From Crossaster papposus (taxonomy: Eukaryota; Echinodermata; Asteroidea; Velatida; Solasteridae): a stretch of 64,000 nt of DNA. Location of the stretch: NCBI GenBank assembly GCA_037893245.1, contig JBAIAA010000533.1, positions 496,001 through 560,000 of the forward strand. The letters run 5' to 3'. The position numbers and the translations under genes were made by a program. Shown here piece by piece: positions 12,301 through 27,300 of this stretch; position 1 is the stretch's first letter, and every line of letters begins with the position of its first letter. Below the pieces are notes generated by a model, which saw only the letters and a list, made by a program, of their open reading frames with translations, did not search any database and was not told where the DNA came from.

Positions 12301-15300
12301 ATGCTTTGATGTATCACAATTTTGCATCACGATGCCGTATCGCGAATATCAACACATCGATGAATCATTAACCCCCGTCCCCCTACTCATTGTTATTGCA
12401 GCGGACCAGATCAAACCGTGCCCACGATGCACTGCGCTCATCATCAAGATGGACGACGGTTCCTGCAACCACATGTCCTGCGCCGTCTGCGGGGCGGAAT
12501 TCTGTTGGCTGTGCATGAAGGAGATATCGGACCTGCATTACCTCAGGTAAGAAATGGAACGTTCCAGATTTTGGTCCTAAGCCCCGCCCACCCATTACTG
12601 CCCCAAGCTCTTAACCAGTTCGCGCCAGGATTATTTTAACATCACCGACCCGACGCGCTTGTTTATTTTTAACGAAACTTGATCCGAGGCGTGTTTAGGA
12701 CGATAGTACAGGGAAGTACACCCACACGTTTCCGGCCTTGCTCGCTGCTGACAGACATTTCCAGCCTTGCTCGTGGCGTGTTTATGCGTCATCCGTTTTG
12801 AATCTGGGGAAAACTTTGCGTTTATATACGTCATCTGGCGCGAACTGGTTAAGTGTTTACTTTTCCCTAGTTTTTTTTGTCTACCATGCTCCTACTTTTT
12901 CCTACTTTTCCTACTTTTTTCTACTTTTCCTACTTTTTTCTACTTTCCTACTTTTCCTACTTTTTTCTACTTTCCTACTTTTCCCTACTTTTTTTTCTAT
13001 TTTTTTTCACTTTCCCCTACTTTTTTCCACTTCCCCCCCCCCCTCCCCCCCCCCCCCCCCCGCACCCTAATGGACTTCAATTACAGCAGACAATTACCTT
13101 GATGTATGTGTAAAACACGGACACAGTGTTTTTTAATGCGATTGACGAATCTCACTGCTTATATGACGCACATTACACATTTTCTATTCTTAGACATATA
13201 TACAGGTTACCATGGTTTCTCGTTTTAATTTCGAACAAAGCTGGCGAGATTTTTTTTTTTTAATATTCTTTATATTCCCAAGAGTCTAAAACTAACTGGC
13301 GGCAATTGACGTGAGATTTTTTAATTTTGTAAAAAAGAAAATTTGTTTGCATGTCAGCTTTATATAAAGTTTTAGCTATCCTGGAAAAAATTGATTAACC
13401 CTAACTCCCTCACCATTGTTATTGAACAATACAATTCCTTCAAAATTCTCCAACTTCCTTTGTTGTGTAAGGAGTTAGGGTTAATGCTAAAGTGCACCTT
13501 TTGCAGCTATCGAATAGTAATCAAACTAAATACTGTTAAAAAGCTTAACTTGTTGTAAAGATAGTATTGACAATAAATAACCTGTTTCAAATCTTAGGCC
13601 GAATATGCGGCAAATAACAAAATTAATGATTGTGCTCTAATTGTTCAAAAAATGTAATTTATAAAAAAACATTTCACGATTGCTGAATAGCATTCAGCAA
13701 TCGTTGAAAAAAACCACAAACAACTGCCCGTCGCCTGTTGAAAACGAATGCTGTTTTTCTTGCATTTTTCCTGGCATCCATGATTGTAAAACTTTGTGCA
13801 AGTCTGTTAAACGATATTTACATGTAGAAAAAACAACCCCCGAGTCCACCCATTCCTGATAATTCAAGCAATTACCAATGGTGTATCCTACCATTAGTTC
13901 ATCCCTTGAGAAAAGGGAATGTATTTTTGTGGAGCTCTAATTGGCTCTTTCATCTCGTGTCCTCAGTCCCTCTGGCTGCACCTTCTGGGGCAAGAAGCCG
14001 TGGAGTCGCAAGAAGAAGATCCTGTGGCAGCTGGGAACGCTAGTTGGGGCTCCAGTGGGGATAGCGCTGATTGCCGGAATAGCCATCCCGGCCATCATCA
14101 TTGGGATTCCAGTCTACGTTGGCAGAAAGGTCTGTATATTGTCAATTGTATCTTTACCAAACTAAGCTTTTGCGATTCCAGGCCAGAATCGATTAGAATC
14201 GGAATCGCGATTTTAACTTTTTGTCTCACCTGAATGAAGTTTAGAAAACGACTATGCAATAAAGCACAATAGCCGATTCCGATTCCCAGACGGAATGGCG
14301 ATTCCCAGACGGAATGGCGATTCCCAGACGGAATCGCGATTATAAATTAATTATAAATCTCAAATGTTTTTTAGCCCTACAAATTGACATGTGTGTCCCT
14401 TTGTGAAAACCGTTACGATGTGACGTCTGTAAATTTATAGAAAATAATAACAGACCAAAACATGGTTTGAGTTAGGATGTACATGTAAATGCATGTTTTC
14501 TTTGATTTAAAGGTCGTACATGTATGTATCCCCCTTATTCATAAATACCTGGGACAGTTTAGGCATTCCTATTGGTCGAGAGCCCGTCACGTGGCCGGTA
14601 TTAAACGGACGATAAAGACATGGCTGGAAGTGTTTAAACATAGATGGAAACAACATTCCGTCCCCAGGGCTCACTTTATTTCCAACCCTGAACAGTACCT
14701 CGTCTCCAATAATAAGAGCGGGTAGTGTTGAGCGCGTACAGCTTGACACCTTGGGAACGAGGTTGCCAATGGCAGTAATAGTCTGGTTCACAGTAAATAC
14801 GCTTTATTGCATGTATTGTGTAGAGAGCGACAGAGGCGGAAACATGTCATTTGACACAGACAGAATGGCGAAACACCGAAATTTACTTGCGACAATTTTC
14901 CGGGATTTTCGGGGCTTTTTGGGCTGAATTTTACAAAAAAGGTATTTATGAATGGGAATAAATGTGTGTTCGGTCGGTATTAATCACTCTGTTTAATACC
15001 TCTTGGAGTCTGGGTGCTGATAATTACCCTCGCCTTCGGCTCGGGTAATTATCAGCACCCAGACTTCAATCGGTATTAAACAGAGTGATTAAAACCTCTC
15101 GAACACACATTTATTCCCTTAGTAATTGCTTGAATTATCAGGATTGGGTGGAATTCAGGGGTTGTACATGTATTTTATATTAAATATTGATTAACTGACC
15201 TGTCCGAAGACTTACAATCATAGATGCTGAGAAAAAAATGCAAGAAAAACAGCGTTTGTTCTCAACTACTGGGCCGTTGTTCTTATATATTTTTCAGGAT

Positions 15301-18300
15301 CGCTGTCTGGCAATCAGAAACAATAACAGCATACATGTACATGTACCTAGCGTAATCATTTTGCTGGATGCCTAGAGTCATTATTTATTTTCAAATAAGT
15401 AAGACATTTCTTAATAATTATTTCCTAATGTCTGCAAACACGACCTTGATTGTATACGACCTTGGAGTTAAAAGAAAAAGAACAAAAAGTTTTTTCAACC
15501 AGAAATTGGCAGTCATCCAAAAACGTCCTGTGCAAATTGATCCAGCGGTCGTTATACTATTAATGGTAAAGCAAAGGTTGAAATCATAGACATGCGATAA
15601 AAGAACGCTGATAAACATCGCCGTTCAAAATTTTGCTGACGTACGCGGTAGATTGTCATTTTGTTGACATTAGTTGTTCTAATCTTGGTGTTTCCTAGTG
15701 TTATCACTATCGTTACAATGTACAATGTGCAGGTGAACTTCTGGGTATGATGTAAAGATACGTGTACATGTGTAGGATACACCATTTGCAGATATCGAAC
15801 ATTTTTACTACCGAATTATCAAGAAATATCTTACTTTAAAAAAAACTAATTTATGTTTGTAGGCATCCAGCAAAATGTTTGCGCTAAGTATCCTATAATT
15901 GTTAAGACAAATTTGAAGTTTATAACAAAAAATCAAGATCGTCAGACACCAATTGCCAAAAAAAACCAACAACATAAGAACGCCGTTTTTCTGCTTTCCT
16001 CGACATCCATGATTGTAAAACTTTGAACAGGTCAGTTAAACAATATTTGCTATAAAATACAACCCCCCCCCCCCAAAAAAAAAAATCCATCAATTCATGA
16101 TAATTCAAGCAATTACCAATGGTGTATATCCTACCTTTAAACACACACAGGGATTTTTTGTGGCATGACGCAAGTCGGACTTTTTCTCTGAAACTGCCCT
16201 CTCATGTTTGCCAACCTAAACCTTTGACCCGAAAATCGGCTGGGAATTTATTAGGAGGATAAAAAATAGCTGTTGATTTAAGATTTGTTTTTCAACCATT
16301 TTATTGTTATAACTAAACACAACCTGTAAAAAACAGCCCAACCTAACTCTCTCATAGCGTAGAAGTTACAATATTTGTTGATGGGTACGGTGACTGACTA
16401 CATGTTGGCACTGATAGAGGGAGGTTAAAGTTGACCAGATGTGACCCAGCACGAGTAATGCACCTATCAATTGTATGACGCACCCTCAGACCCCCGGGGG
16501 ATGTGCGTCAATGTTAACAGTGAGGCCAGATTTTGGAGTCGCATGACGCACCCGTACGTCATATCCTTGACGCACCATTCTTGGAAAACAATGACGCACA
16601 CAAGTCGCGACGGACAAAAGTCGCGACATGATCAAGCGGGGCATCGCGCTGTGTGTATGCACGCGCGCATGTCGGGCGTGTGGCCGCGCCGCGCCAGTGG
16701 TGAATGAAAGAACGGCTTTTACTTTGGTTTTCTGCTATGGCATGCTACGGTAAATAACCACAGCCGTACCGTATAAACTCAAATTTTCCAGGAACGCTTT
16801 ACTTTTGGATCGTTAATACCAGCACATGTACAATCACAAACGTTCATGTACCGCGATGCGCGATGCGCGCCATCAAAGGGGTTTTCCAATGCCCTCTAGT
16901 CTGCATGCAGGCGCTTTGTCTCGCAAGCACCCTGAAGTACCGCAAGGCATTATACACCCATTCAAAACCCGACTGGAGTGTAAGACTACGGAACGTAGTG
17001 AGAATTTAAACTGTATACCTGACTAGTAGCGATAAGCATACATGGAAAGTAATGTGTGCGACAAATTCTCCCTTGTCGTTTTGCTGAGGGGAAGTTGGCC
17101 GCGATCGAACTTGGGAAATCACATGCGGCTAAGTAAGCAAAGCAGCTGCATTGACGCTGTGTTATTCTCAATGTTATTCTTCCATTACATAGCCGAGAAT
17201 TCGGATGCAACTTGTACCTTTTCTGTGAGATATTTTACGTGCTTGTCCCAACTAGGAAGGGCTCACGCACGCAATATCTCGTGTTCTTGTGAAAAGGACG
17301 ACGCGATGTAGGCCGCCTAGACTTTCACATTTCGCGATGGGAAAACTATCGCTGTTACTTGTTAGTGTAAAATGTTGATAAAGTTGTTTGCGGTCGGCGA
17401 TTTTGACTAACAATGATCAGAAGTCGATATGGTACCATTTTTTGTTTACTCAACAAGCACAGTTTATTCGCCGCATTGACGCATGGCAATGGTTCGAAAC
17501 GGACGCACCTCGACACACCACGACGTGTTCGTGACGCACCTAAATTGCACTTTACGCACCCCCATCGTCCAGTTTTGACTGAACATTATGGAGACATGAC
17601 GCACCTCCCCCGGGGGTCCAAGGGTGCGTTATACAATTGATAGGTGCATAAATGAGACACTTTGCGGCAAAAATGAAAATTGAGATTTTGATTTCATCAT
17701 TTAAAGCTAAACAGCTTTAAATGATGAAATCAAAATCTCAATTTTTTTTTTGCCGCAAAGTGTCTCATTTACTCGTGCTGGGTCACAGATGTGATGTATA
17801 CTGTAAAGGTTGTCTCCCCCCCAAAAAAACCCCACCAAAACCAAACAAAACAGCATTTTGGCCATTTCCGAACAAGTGTCCTTTAAAAAAAATAAAAATA
17901 ACGTGAACATGTACAACAATGTATGAACATGCAGTTTGGCCAGTGGTAAATGTTTACGTGTACACTGTGTACACATACTGGTACAGGCGTTTGTTTATGG
18001 TGTAAATCATGGAGGACACATGCCTGGTGACACGAAGGTGAATTGGGGTTAGGGTTAGAATCGAGGACGACCTCGATTGAGATTCGTGTACAAAACCCAT
18101 GAGAGCTGTTCGAAAATGTACAAACAAAGGAAATTATCGAGAGGAACAAAAGAAACTCCTCGATTTACACCATAAACAAACGTGTGTACACGTACAATGA
18201 TGTACACAGGGCATAAACCACAAGCTGTTTGAAGTAACAAATAACCTCAAACCTCCAAAACTTGAATAAATACCCAAGTAACCTCAATCCTGCACAATCA

Positions 18301-21300
18301 TCCAGCATTACCGGTAGTTTAGGCCTATGACCTGGATCCTGCATTATCCTCCAGGGGCAAAAACCCCAAACACCCTCAATCCTACAAAATCCTCCGATTC
18401 TCTTTACTCTGGTAATCTTGCTACAGTAATCTCTTTAGGTTATTTCCTCTAATTGTACATTTTCTTTTATGATTCTGTTACCATGGTCACTGAGCTGTTT
18501 ACATGGTTACTAGTCTCATGTTTCAATATAATTGAGCATACATGTACATGTACATCATACTGTACAGTATGTACTGGTACACGTACATGTAGTTGCATCA
18601 CTGTGGAGACATGGCTCTGTTCTCGTGTACAAAAAGCTTAGAAAGTCAAGCACGTTTTTCAAAATGCTCCCATTTTAACCCCAATTATTTTCATGGGTTG
18701 AAATTTCGACCCAATATACCCTATATTATACCCTAACCCAAACACTAACCCTAACCCACATTCTAACCCTAGTTTTTGAGTAATTTAAGTACAATCCAAA
18801 AATCTAATTCGTGAAATTCCTAATGGAGACCTATTCATCTATAGAAATTACCCTTTCGAGACCTTTTCACTCCCATTGTCCGCATTGTGTTCACGTCTCC
18901 AGAGGGTTCGTATTTTGCACCATGTACACAGTTCATATTAAAACCATGAGCAGTTTAAAGTAACAAATAACCTCAAACCTCAAAAATTTGAATAAATACC
19001 CAAGTAACCTCAATCCTGCGCAATCATCCAGCATTACCGGTAGTTTAGGACCTATATTATGACCTACATGTAGATCCTGCATTATCATTATCTCAATCCT
19101 ACAAAATCCTACGATTCTCCTTACTCTGGTAATCTTGCTACTAGATGTAATCTTGCTACTAGATGTAATCTCTTTAGGTTATTTCCTCTAATTGTACATT
19201 TTCTTTTATGATTCTGTTACCATGGTCACTCAGCTGTTTCCATGGTTACTAGTCTCATGTTTCAATATAATTGAGCATACAATGTACATGTACGTACATC
19301 ATACATGTATACTGTACATCATACATGTATGTACTGGTAGTACAAGTACACACAATCCTCACATTTGTATCTTTGTGGAGACATCGTTTTGTTCTCATCG
19401 ACATCGTTATGTTGAGGGGTTTTAGTTGAGCGGCAGAAATAATTTGGGTTTTTACTATGGTATAAACAAATTAACAATTCAAAGGTGGGGGTTATTCCCC
19501 ATTATGTCATGGCAGGTTACATATTATGCACACTCTCATATCACGCACTTTCAGACTTTACATTGTGAACGGCCATAGTCTTCTACATAATGTACGCACG
19601 TACGGTACATGTAAGTGCGGCGGAAGTGGGGGGAAAATTCACGTCACCGTTCCGGAGAATCACGTCCCAAATAATCCCCATGTGACATCTCCGCCACATC
19701 TGCCGGTTAAATAAAGATTGTTTATTCAACTTGCCTCCGCAAACGTTTGCCGCGGATTTGCGGCTTGCAGATTCGTAGTAGGAGGGGGGAGGGGGGACAC
19801 AGACTTTGTAAGAGAGAATTTATAGAACGGAGAAGTCCTCTGTGTATTAACCGAAAGGGCGGGAAAGTGATGAAATGATTGGAAATGATGAAATGGCAAG
19901 AAAATGTCAAAAACCAAAACGGGCGTAGCGCGGTTTGCGTTAAGCGACGGCTTTGTGTCGTGCAATCTCTTTGTGTCGCGATCTCTCGTGTTCGTAGTGC
20001 GTAGGCCCTCGGACTTATTAACACATTGTGAATACTCTATGCCCAGGGTGTCGGATTGCGCAGAATATGTAAAGGCTGTGTATCAAATTGTTTTTTTTGT
20101 TCAGCCGTTGCATTTTTACTGACTAAAAGAAGAGCGATCTAAAAAAAAAAAATTTGTTCACGGCTCCAAGATAAAAAAAACAGAGCCAGCATTATAGAAT
20201 TGTACTGAAGGAAAAGAATTTGTATACATTGTTAAAATGCCAGGTTTATTTTCGTCATTAATTGCCGTTTTTGTACAGGTTGGATTTCTGTTGGCTAATT
20301 TTAGTCGGTTTTAAAAGTCAAAAATGCTTCGACAGTCTATTTGTTTGGTTGAATATTCATTTAAAAGTAGCTAAAATTGTGGCGATTAGCCCTGCATAAT
20401 TCTCTGACCCTAACAATTCCCATCCAGTCAAACCTTGAAGGTACATGTAGGATAAACCATTTTATCGTATTATGAAATGCCTTTATACTTGATTAAGTGA
20501 ATAAAAGTTTCAAGCATTCTGCAAAATCTGCTATTAAAGTACCCAAATTTGCTTAGCACAAAGAAGTCGTGCTCAGTAAAAACAGGTTACCGGCCAAAAC
20601 TACATGTATGTGCTTTTCATGCTAAGCAAAAAACAAATGAATACCAATCACAAACATTATATAGATCGGCTGAAAAAAATAGGTTGTAACCCTGTTTTTG
20701 CCAAGCAGGAATTTTCATGCTAAGCATTTTATTTATTTTTTTCAAAAACTGCCCCTAATTTACCAAATTTAGTTAACAGTATACATTTTGTTTGCAGTCG
20801 GTTGAGACTTCCATCACTGACTGTAACATTAATTCACTTTGATTTTTCTGTTTGGCTTTCACCACAGGTTCATGGAAAGTACTCAAACACGTCACGCCAT
20901 CGTCGCAACCTGGCCATAGCTGGTAGCGTCACCATGTCGGTTCTCGTGTCTCCCGTAATAGCAGCACTTACAGTCGGTGAGTCTGGTGTAATCTTTAAAA
21001 AAAAAAAGGAACTGTTTTCTCCTAATCATTCTTTTGTTGTTCCAATGGACTCTGTACATGCTTTTCCTTTTGTGTTTCTCCCACCAGCCACGATGTGCAT
21101 CATGCTGTATATATGTTGCCCTACATATGTTTTTTTCTTGTACACAGCCATTATGTCTCTTAAGAAGATATTAGGCCCTCTTAACTTATTTGATTTCTCC
21201 AATATGTGAGAGGTTCTGGCAAAATGAGACTTAACTGGGGCCGATTTCATAGAGCTGCTTAAGCACAAAATGTTGCTTAAAGGTAGGATACACCATTGGT

Positions 21301-24300
21301 CATTGCTTGAATTATCATGAATAAGTTGATTTGGGGGGTTGTATTTTATAGTAAATATCGTTTAACTGAGCTGTCCAAAGTTTTACAATCATGGATCCCG
21401 AGAAAAGAATGAAAAACAGCGGTTTTTTTTAACCGGCGTCGAGCAGTTATTCGCGATAGCGAATTTTTTATTATAAAATTATATTTTTCGGAGTAATTAC
21501 AGGATATCTAGCGCAATCATTTGCTGGATGCCTAGAATCAACATTTACTTTCAGATGAGTAAGATATTTCTTAATAATTCGGTAGTAAATATTTTCGATA
21601 TCTGCAACTGGTGTATACTACCTTTAAGCACAAAAAACCTTGCCTAATAAATCAGGCAAGGTACCAAATTTCTATGCGATTGTTGACCTAAGCTAACAGC
21701 TAAGTACCAATCACAAACAATATACATCACACGAAGTTGTGGCTGGTAAGCTGGTTTTACTAGCAAGAATGTTTTGTGCCTGGTAAGCTGGTTTTACTAA
21801 GCAAGAATGTTTTGTGATTAAGCATTTTTTATGCTTAAGCAGTTCTATAAAATTGCCCCTGGGCAGAGCTTGAAATAATGATTGTTCAGGTATTAGAAAG
21901 GAGGATACAATTCTCTTTACAATGCTGTTTGTTGCGCTTCAATCAGAAATTCTGTTTACAAGTTATGGCTGGTTAAAGTTGACATTTATCAACAAGCCGC
22001 AAAAGGAAAATATTTAAAAAAAGGCCTTTAAAGTTTCGAGTTTTGTACATATGTGATATGTAAAAATGTCAATTGTTTTTCCTTCACCAGTTCGCGCTGG
22101 GATTATTTTAACATCACCGAGCCGACGCGCGCTATTATTTTTAACAAAACTCGATCTGAGGCGGGTTCAGGTCGATGGTACCAGGAAGCACACCCACGCA
22201 TTTCCGGCCTTCCTCGCTGCTGACAGACATTTCCGGCCTTGCTCGTGGCGTGTTTATGAATCACCCGTTTTGAATCTGGGAAAACTTTGCGTGTATACGT
22301 CCTCCGGCGCAAACTGGTTAACAAGTTATGGCTTTTTAAAGTTCTCATTTATCGACGTGTCGCTAAAGTAAAATATTGATACAAAGGTTTTTCACTTTTA
22401 TTGCACTACTTCCAAACTATTTCTTAACGAAATATAGTAAGCAGGCATACAAAAGTTTACAAATATCAATAAATATACGAAAATAAAAAAAAATCACCCA
22501 ATATTCATTATCGTTTCTTACAAAGGTATTGGTGTGCCCATCCTTCTGGCTTACGTGTACGGCGTCGTGCCCGTGTCCCTGTGTCGTAGTGGGGGCTGCG
22601 GGGTCACGACCAGCGACCGAGGAGGGGTGCGGATCGACTTTGAGGACGAAAACGACATGGGCGCCATCACCCCAGGCAACACATCAGGTAAACTATGCCA
22701 ACAAGCAGCGTTACAAAAAAATTACAACCTTTTTTATATATCCCTAACCCCCTAGGTTCTTCAGCACACAAACCCTATGGAAAGTCTCCCATAACGGCAT
22801 GTACTAAATTTGTATGTGTGTATACACCTCCAATCAAGGACCTTCTATTGTTCATCTTTTGTTTATACGGAAGTCCTCCCATAGCTTTTGTACGCAAATC
22901 AAATTAGGGCACCCTATTGTTCTACGACCCCAATTTCAATCAAAAACAAACTCACATAATCAGTATGCAAAATAGTGATGAAAAAATAGTCGATGCAAAA
23001 TAAGGTTATTACAGTGGGCATCATTAGTGCGCATATGTGACCTGTCACCACAAAATGAGAGTAAAGTCGCACAATGTGATTCAGAGATATGGCCATCCAA
23101 AGTCAAAATATGAAGGGGTGGTCAATTTTAAGATTTTGTGTAATTTGAAAAGCCCGAGTCCTATTCTACATGTTGAAATTTTTTGGGTGAGATCAGATAA
23201 TCAAAAACCTCTTAAATTACGCGATTTTGCGTAGTTAGTGTTTGGATTAAAGTCCATTAGTGGTCTAATTAACACGGTAATTAAATATGCAAATCAGGTC
23301 CTCGTAAGTATCCCACGTTTTCGAAATTTTGATATTTTGTTGCTTATACAATAGTTTGTATATGTGTGGAAAATTTCAACAAGAAATAATGATTAGAACA
23401 TAGTCGTTGCTATGCTCAACCGACCCTTACATGTACTTGTCCTGTTTTGTAATCTTTTGCGTTTTTTTGTTTAGGATGTTTAAAGTAAGTTTTCTCACAA
23501 ACACGTTTTGTGAAACCAATGACTTTCTAGAGCGCTGTAGAAAGTATTTATAGCAAAATCCCCAAGTGTTATGTATCATTGGAAAGCTCTCTTTCTGAAG
23601 AATTTGAAAATACCAATATCTCAATTTTCAATATTTCCGACTTTACTCTCATTTTGTGATGACAGGTCACATGTACATGTACATTGTACCAGACAGACCC
23701 CTTTGGCAATTGTCGGTTGCCGTAGCAGTAATTACCATGTCTGATTGGATCGGTGATAACGTTGAATCACCCCTGACCCGTTTCCATGACGTGTACACAG
23801 ACAGTCACTTAATTACACACGTTAAATATTTACAACGCTGCCAAATATTGAATATCTTACAGTGTTGCAGCAAATCATTTAAATAATTAATTTGTTGGTG
23901 TCTGTAAATAAATAATTTATTATATTAGGAGTACATGTAACTGCCATTCGTATTATTTGGATTCAAATTAGTTCTGCTCTGATAATGTTTATTTTTTTTT
24001 TTTTCAATTTCCAATTCCTATTAAAATGAATGCCACAAATGTATAATTACATGTACAAACGTAGAAATAACGGGTTTGGACTCGAAAAAATGTAATTAGT
24101 CGAATTAAATTATTTTCAAAATTGCATGCGAGGCAATTTGAATGCTTCAACATACATGTAGTATATCTCGATACGGATCCCATACAAGCTTGAAGCGCTT
24201 GAAGTTAGTTACTCTTACATGAAATACAAGTGAATCAGTAGATAAACAATTTTATTGTACATGTACTGCGTACACTAGTGTGACATTTGTTATGCCGGTA

Positions 24301-27300
24301 CATACATTCGCATTTTTGTATCACTGTGGAGACATGGCTTTGTTCTCGTGTACAAAATGGTTAGAAAGTCTAGCACGTTTTTCAAAATGCTCCCATTTTA
24401 ACCATAATTTTTTTCCTGGGTTGAAATTTCGACCCAATATACATGTACCCTATATTATACCCTAACCCAAACACTAACCCTAACCCACATCCTAATCCTA
24501 GTTTTTGAGTAATTTAAGTAAAATCCAAAAATCTAATTCGTGAAATTCCCAATGGAGACCTAATCATCTATAGAAATTTACCCTCCGGAGACGTTTTGTC
24601 TCCATTGTACACATTGTGTTCATGTCTCCAGAGGGTACGGTATTTCGCACCAGATTTTTCAACATACATGTACCGGTACATGTGCCGTTATCTCTTGTAA
24701 TTTATCCACAATAACCTTATAAAATTACGTATGGTTTCATGTAGTCTTGGTTGCCAGACATCTTAGGCTAATCATGGTATGCATCGCGCTTAGGCTGCCA
24801 ACGTACGCTGTATAGACAACGGCATGACCTTCGAATATGTCGTCTTGGATAACTCACATAATCGCTCGAAAAATTTCGAGCAGAATCGTGTTGCATTTGT
24901 ATGCGCGTGTAACGTTGCGTGTAATTTTGTGATGTAACATAAACTTGACCAATAAGTCGGCGATAAATGCATATTACGTCACGTGATTAGCCACGCAACG
25001 TCACACGCGTATGCAAATGTGACACAATTTTGAAGATCATGGCGTGGTCTACGGTGTGCGTTAGAGGGCGCCTGCATCGTTGGCCTACACGTGCTGCATA
25101 CCGCGATGAGGACGTGTTGCAACCAAGACTAGGTTTCATGTTATGGTCAGTTAGTACTATAGTGGTATAAAGAGAAGATTTGTACAATACATCTTGCAAT
25201 ACGACAAAAACGTGTAAAAAAGAGACATGGCATCTCAACATTTGTCATAAAATGCAAAATTTTACAGGGAACTAATTTTCGAATGGTACAAAATTTGGCC
25301 AATTCTGTCCAACGACTTAGACAAATATCCGGAATAAATGGCGTGCAACTGGAGGTGCAGCAATATGTCACACTTTGTGCGCCAACTTCATGGAATAACC
25401 CTCTTTGCTTTCTGTGTTCCACAGATGGCAATCCCGACGTCAATAGTGCCGTCGTTAACGCCAGTATCGGCGAAGCCTCCATGAATCGGGAGAGCTACAG
25501 CCACCTGGAGGTGGCCGGCGTGATCGGTGACGACACGGTCAGCGACAACGCCAGCACACGGGCCATCGCTGGAGCCAGTCTGACCGGCAGTCTGTCGGGC
25601 AGTGGCGGCGTCGGCCCGCTGGTATTCCATTCTCACCGGTAAGCAGTTTGGTAAATTACAGGCAGGGTTCTGCCCACGGTGGTCGGTGCCAGAAAACCTG
25701 CCCTGCACTCAAGATTCCCCGACCACAACTGGCGGAATTTTCTCTTTTTCCGACCACCACACATTTTCCAACTTTTTGAATTAGAATTGACCATTTCCTT
25801 CTACATATTTACAACAACATGTAAAATGTTGTATTTACCAGTACAAAGTTGTATCCAAAGCCGTAAGTTTTGAGTACTTCTTTAGTTTGAGTCAAGTATC
25901 ATTCTAGCGAAATAGTAACGCATTGATTTCGCAATGGTTTCCAGTTACGCTGATCATTGCTTTACGCTTAGCATAACATGATACCAGTATCATCATGTAC
26001 ATGTCGCGTACCCTATTTCATAGCGTTTAGCTCACACGGTTTCTTTAGCCTGTCCATATCAGTTCCTATCCGATTTTGCCCCACACTCCAGCTCTGGAGA
26101 ACAATCAACCAAGGATACCCTATTGTGTTTCCGTTTGTTCTTGTACTATAACCTAACCCCATAGACTTAGCGTACACTTTAAGGCCCGAGGGCTGGAAGG
26201 ATCTATTGTTCGCCTATTAGGCTTCTGTTCTCGGAGGTTATGTAGTACATGAACACAGGCGCAGTTGGGAAACTAAACTGACTTATTATATTAATCAACC
26301 TGAACCTTTGACTCATTTGGTTTTACATGTAGGTTAGACGTCCATGCCGAAGTTGTGAACGGCAATCATACTCCCAGCCACAGCAGCGAGACCGCCTCCA
26401 TCAATATGTGTGATAACTGCGTCGGACAGGCCACCTCTGGTACCCTGCAGCTGGATAGAGGTGAGTGTGTGGATAAGGTTTGGCAACCAGTTAAACAGAG
26501 TTGCTAAATGCCAAATCATGACCAAGTTCGATTAAGAACTATAGATTAAGAAGTATAGTTAACCAGTTCGCGCCAGAGGACGTATAAATACACGCAAAGT
26601 TTTTCCCAGATTTAAAACAGATGACGCATAAAAACGTCACGAGCAAGGCCAAAAATGTCTGTTTGCAGCGAGCAAGGCCGAAAATTTGTGGGTGTGCTTC
26701 CCGGTACCATCGGCCTGAACCCGTCTTGGATCAAGTTTTTGTTAAAAACAATCCCGTGCTTCGGCTCAGAAATGTTAAAATAATCCTGGCACGAACTGGT
26801 TAACCATAGTTAGACTAACTCTGACAGAACTCACGCTAGTCGGCGATGGTTGGACTAGTCCAGTCGACTATTTGCGACCAGCCTACCGCAGTTGGTCTTG
26901 CTGGTTAGCAACATTTTCATGGCATAGTGCAGCGGGGACCAAAAGGCAGACAATAAAACTTTGCCATACAAATCGGCATATGTTTTGTTCATGTTAGTGT
27001 GTAAATCTGTCACTTTTGTCACCATTGTGCGATAAGAACGTCTGTTATGTAAGTTATCCAAACTACACAATAACTATTACGTTGTAAATAAACAGAATCA
27101 TGTTGAAATATTGTTTTGCCTGTGCGAGCCATATCACTCTAATGTGACTTGTGCAGGAATGACCATAATTCTTAAATGACAATGTGAGTGCATATTAATG
27201 TACCGGTATGCTATCATTTTTGTTCACAACATGGTACACAATCTAATCAATACCAAACTTTATCGGTGCTTTTTAGAAAATAACAATAGGGACCCCCTGG

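Noticed and set aside
12738-13113. Phe/Tyr/Leu/Pro-rich frames suggesting a membrane protein
   Set aside because: They arise from the ctacttttcc repeats and the following C run in several frames at once.
18719-18780. Interstitial telomere array
   Set aside because: Only a few ccctaa units, found identically inside every family I copy, so they belong to the transposon.
22103-22348. Repeated small protein (ending in SVMLK) seen at several loci
   Set aside because: It is a chance open frame within family A elements, present wherever the element occurs.
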